Below are positions 62,407-64,000 of a stretch of DNA of 64,000 nt, in pieces. This DNA comes from Saccharibacillus sacchari DSM 19268 (GTDB lineage Bacteria > Bacillota > Bacilli > Paenibacillales > Paenibacillaceae), in contig NZ_KK073875.1 in assembly GCF_000585395.1 (NCBI RefSeq), forward strand, positions 969,311-1,033,310, read 5' to 3'. A program made the translations under genes and the position numbers. How positions within the stretch are numbered: the first letter of the stretch is position 1; each line of letters starts with the position of its first letter. The notes under the pieces were generated by a model. The model made no database searches. It saw only the letters and a program-made list of their open reading frames with translations, and was not told where the DNA came from.

Positions 62407-62725
62407 AGCGTGTCTTCAAGCCTGCCCATTTGCATCTTTTGCGGCCTTTTCGCTCCTTCGAATCCGTAGTCAAAATGTTGCGAAAATCCAACAAATCGAT
62501 GCCATCTATGCCTAATCGACGTAAATTGTTGCGAGTATCCATCATTTCAATAGGCAAAAGCTTTAATTCGTTCAAAAGCGTTGAACATGATGGATTCCTA
62601 CAACATTTTTGATGAAATCGATAAATAAGAGCGAAAATGATGCATATCCGCAATATTTTATTTTAATCCGCGAAGGGTAAAAAGCCAGTAAAAGATACGC
62701 GTCAGCAGGCTTAAAGACACGCCCT
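62407..62725. repeat. 319-bp imperfect palindromic element (possible MITE)
   Basis: Ends AGCGTGTCTTCAAGCCTGC and GCAGGCTTAAAGACACGCCC pair at 18 of 19 positions, and pairing continues imperfectly inward (TCTTTTGCGGCCTTTT with AAAAAGCCAGTAAAAGA). An inner dyad pairs TTGTTGCGAGTATCCATCAT with ATGATGGATTCCTACAACA. It has no coding capacity. The roughly 70 bp after it contain nothing else. Confidence 0.72.
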
Positions 62726-62795
62726 GAAAAACTCGAAGTCGAATCATGTCTTTAAGCCAATCTAAACGTGCTGAGAATTCCTTATCCTAAAACCA

Positions 62796-62832
62796 AAAAG
62801 GGAAGAAGCTTAATACGCTTCTTCCCTTTTTA
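62796..62832. terminator. Terminator of the aldo/keto reductase at 62851
   Basis: AAAAGGGAAGAAGC and GCTTCTTCCCTTTT pair perfectly around 7 nt, with T-runs on both strands. Confidence 0.87.
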
Positions 62833-62850
62833 CCGACAAACTCCACCATC

Positions 62851-63825
62851 CTACCGAGCCGGAGCGAAATCCTTCACCGGCTCCAAAATCCGCTCCATCT
62901 TCTCAAGCGTCTCCTCACTCAATACCACGCCGGATGCCGCCGCATTCTCGCGTACTTGCTCCGCACGGCTTGCGCCAATAATCGCGGAACTCACGCCCTT
63001 CTGACGCAAAATCCAGGCCAAAGCCAACTGCGACAGCTTCAAATCCAAGCTTTCCGCAAGCTGGTTCAACTCCTGCGTCACGTTCAACACATCGTCGCGC
63101 AAATAGCTGCCGATGACCTGATTCACCGAGCTATCCGCCGCGCGCGTGCCTTCGGCGGGCTTTTGCCCCGGCTTGTATTTCCCTGTCAAAATCCCTTGCG
63201 CCAGCGGCGAGAAAACAACCTGTCCCAAGCCGGCTTGCTCCGATACGGACAGCACTTCATCCTCGATATAACGCTCGAACAGATTGTAGATCGGCTGGTT
63301 CGACGCGAGCGGGCGCAGGTTGCGGCGGTCCGAGATCGCCGCTGCGGACGCGATCTGCGCGGCGGTCCATTCGCTGACGCCTGCATACAGAATTTTGCCC
63401 TGCGCCGTCAGGTCGTCGAGCGCGCGCAGCGTTTCTTCGACCGGAGTCTCATTGTCATAACGATGGCAGAAATAGACGTCGATATAGTCCGTGCCCAGCC
63501 GCTTCAAGCTGGCTTCGCACTGTTCGACAATATGCTTGCGCGATAGCCCGCGGTCATTGGGACCGTCGCCCATCGGGAAGAATACCTTCGTGCTGAGCAC
63601 ATAGCTCGAACGCTCGTATTTGCTCAGCGCCGCTCCCATCGCTTTTTCCCCTTCGCCGCGATTGTACGCATTGGCAGTGTCGAAGAAGTTAATCCCCTGC
63701 TCAAAAGCCGCTTCGATGCATAGATCCGCCGCTTTTTGCTCGGCTGCCGTGCCATAGGTAAGCCAGCTTCCTAGTCCGATCTCGCTGACTTTAAGACCCG
63801 TGCGTCCCAGATTCCGATACTTCAT
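62851..63825 (-). CDS. Aldo/keto reductase (Kv-beta/YghZ-like)
   Basis: The 324-aa protein starts MKYRNLGRTGLKVSEIGLGS; ATG is preceded by CGAGGAGGAACAATCG. The tetrad is in INFFDTANAYNRG, VLSTKVFFPM and VYFCHRYDNETP. The NADPH motif is VSSAIIGASRAEQVRENAA. The opening GLGSWLTYG resembles the Kv-channel beta-subunit/YghZ group, which reduces methylglyoxal-like aldehydes. Transcribed alone, with its own terminator; no regulator is adjacent in the window. Confidence 0.93.
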   Translation of the reverse strand: MKYRNLGRTGLKVSEIGLGSWLTYGTAAEQKAADLCIEAAFEQGINFFDTANAYNRGEGEKAMGAALSKYERSSYVLSTKVFFPMGDGPNDRGLSRKHIVEQCEASLKRLGTDYIDVYFCHRYDNETPVEETLRALDDLTAQGKILYAGVSEWTAAQIASAAAISDRRNLRPLASNQPIYNLFERYIEDEVLSVSEQAGLGQVVFSPLAQGILTGKYKPGQKPAEGTRAADSSVNQVIGSYLRDDVLNVTQELNQLAESLDLKLSQLALAWILRQKGVSSAIIGASRAEQVRENAAASGVVLSEETLEKMERILEPVKDFAPAR

Positions 63826-63956
63826 CGATTGTTCCTCCTCGAATCAAATAAGTTTCGTTATTCCTTAATCATTCCACTAAATATTAACGAATCATGTTCC
63901 GCTCCGCAACCGCTTTCTTTATTTTTTTGCGCGTTGCGGCGGAATATCGGAATACG

Positions 63957-64000
63957 CAAAAAGCCGTTCCTTGACACGCGTCTGCGTCCGGAACGGCTTC
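63957..64000. terminator. Terminator hairpin cut by the window edge
   Basis: AAAAAGCCGTTCC pairs with GGAACGGCTTC around a 19-nt loop; the expected T-run is beyond the window. It probably ends a leftward or rightward gene outside. Confidence 0.65.

Overview
The window looks like a chromosomal segment of a Gram-positive endospore-former of the Paenibacillaceae, for example Paenibacillus or Saccharibacillus. This is inferred from strong AGGAGG ribosome-binding sites, GC of roughly the low fifties, secreted proteins with copper-amine-oxidase-type stalk domains, a tenA-thiM-thiD operon under a TPP riboswitch, a likely CcpA (cre) site before a secreted arabinanase, and many small membrane proteins. 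No rRNA, tRNA, CRISPR array or prophage was seen.

Layout. 0-8 kb: the 3' end of a GH31 glycosidase, the riboswitch-controlled thiamine salvage operon, and a large secreted GH43 arabinanase. 8.7-25 kb: a McrC-like DUF2357 nuclease and, 12 kb away on the same strand, a McrB-like AAA+ ATPase. Between them lie secreted proteins, an M19 dipeptidase, a photolyase, and an electrophile-detoxification neighbourhood of three aldo/keto reductases plus an old yellow enzyme, each set beside an AraC, MerR or MarR regulator. 25-33 kb: a DUF418 membrane protein, an intact IS4-type element and a peptide ABC transporter (binding protein and two permeases, no ATPases). 33-40.7 kb: an MDR oxidoreductase with a clear promoter/operator, a MarR regulator, an FAD oxidoreductase and many small membrane proteins and lipoproteins.

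40.9-53.9 kb is a defence-type island. It has a NUDIX gene coupled to a PLD-SF2 helicase-DUF3427 protein, an AlbA_2/Schlafen-type protein, and a convergent operon of NERD-helicase, GajA, GajB (an AT-rich Gabija system), a MazG-like pyrophosphohydrolase and a second PLD-SF2 helicase. Both PLD-helicases are translationally coupled to an upstream nucleotide pyrophosphohydrolase of unrelated family. This twofold arrangement is the best candidate for a little-described system.

54-64 kb: an expanded set of small DUF4181-like membrane proteins, of which one is frameshifted at a T8 tract and one is split by a 102-bp MITE that left a 4-bp target duplication. There are also two phosphodiester-glycosidase paralogues (one with a frameshifted C-terminus), a GNAT toxin-antitoxin-like pair, two small membrane proteins and a fourth aldo/keto reductase.

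Three families of structured intergenic repeats run through the window. The most striking is a six-copy palindromic family in the first 29 kb whose central stem varies in sequence but keeps pairing.
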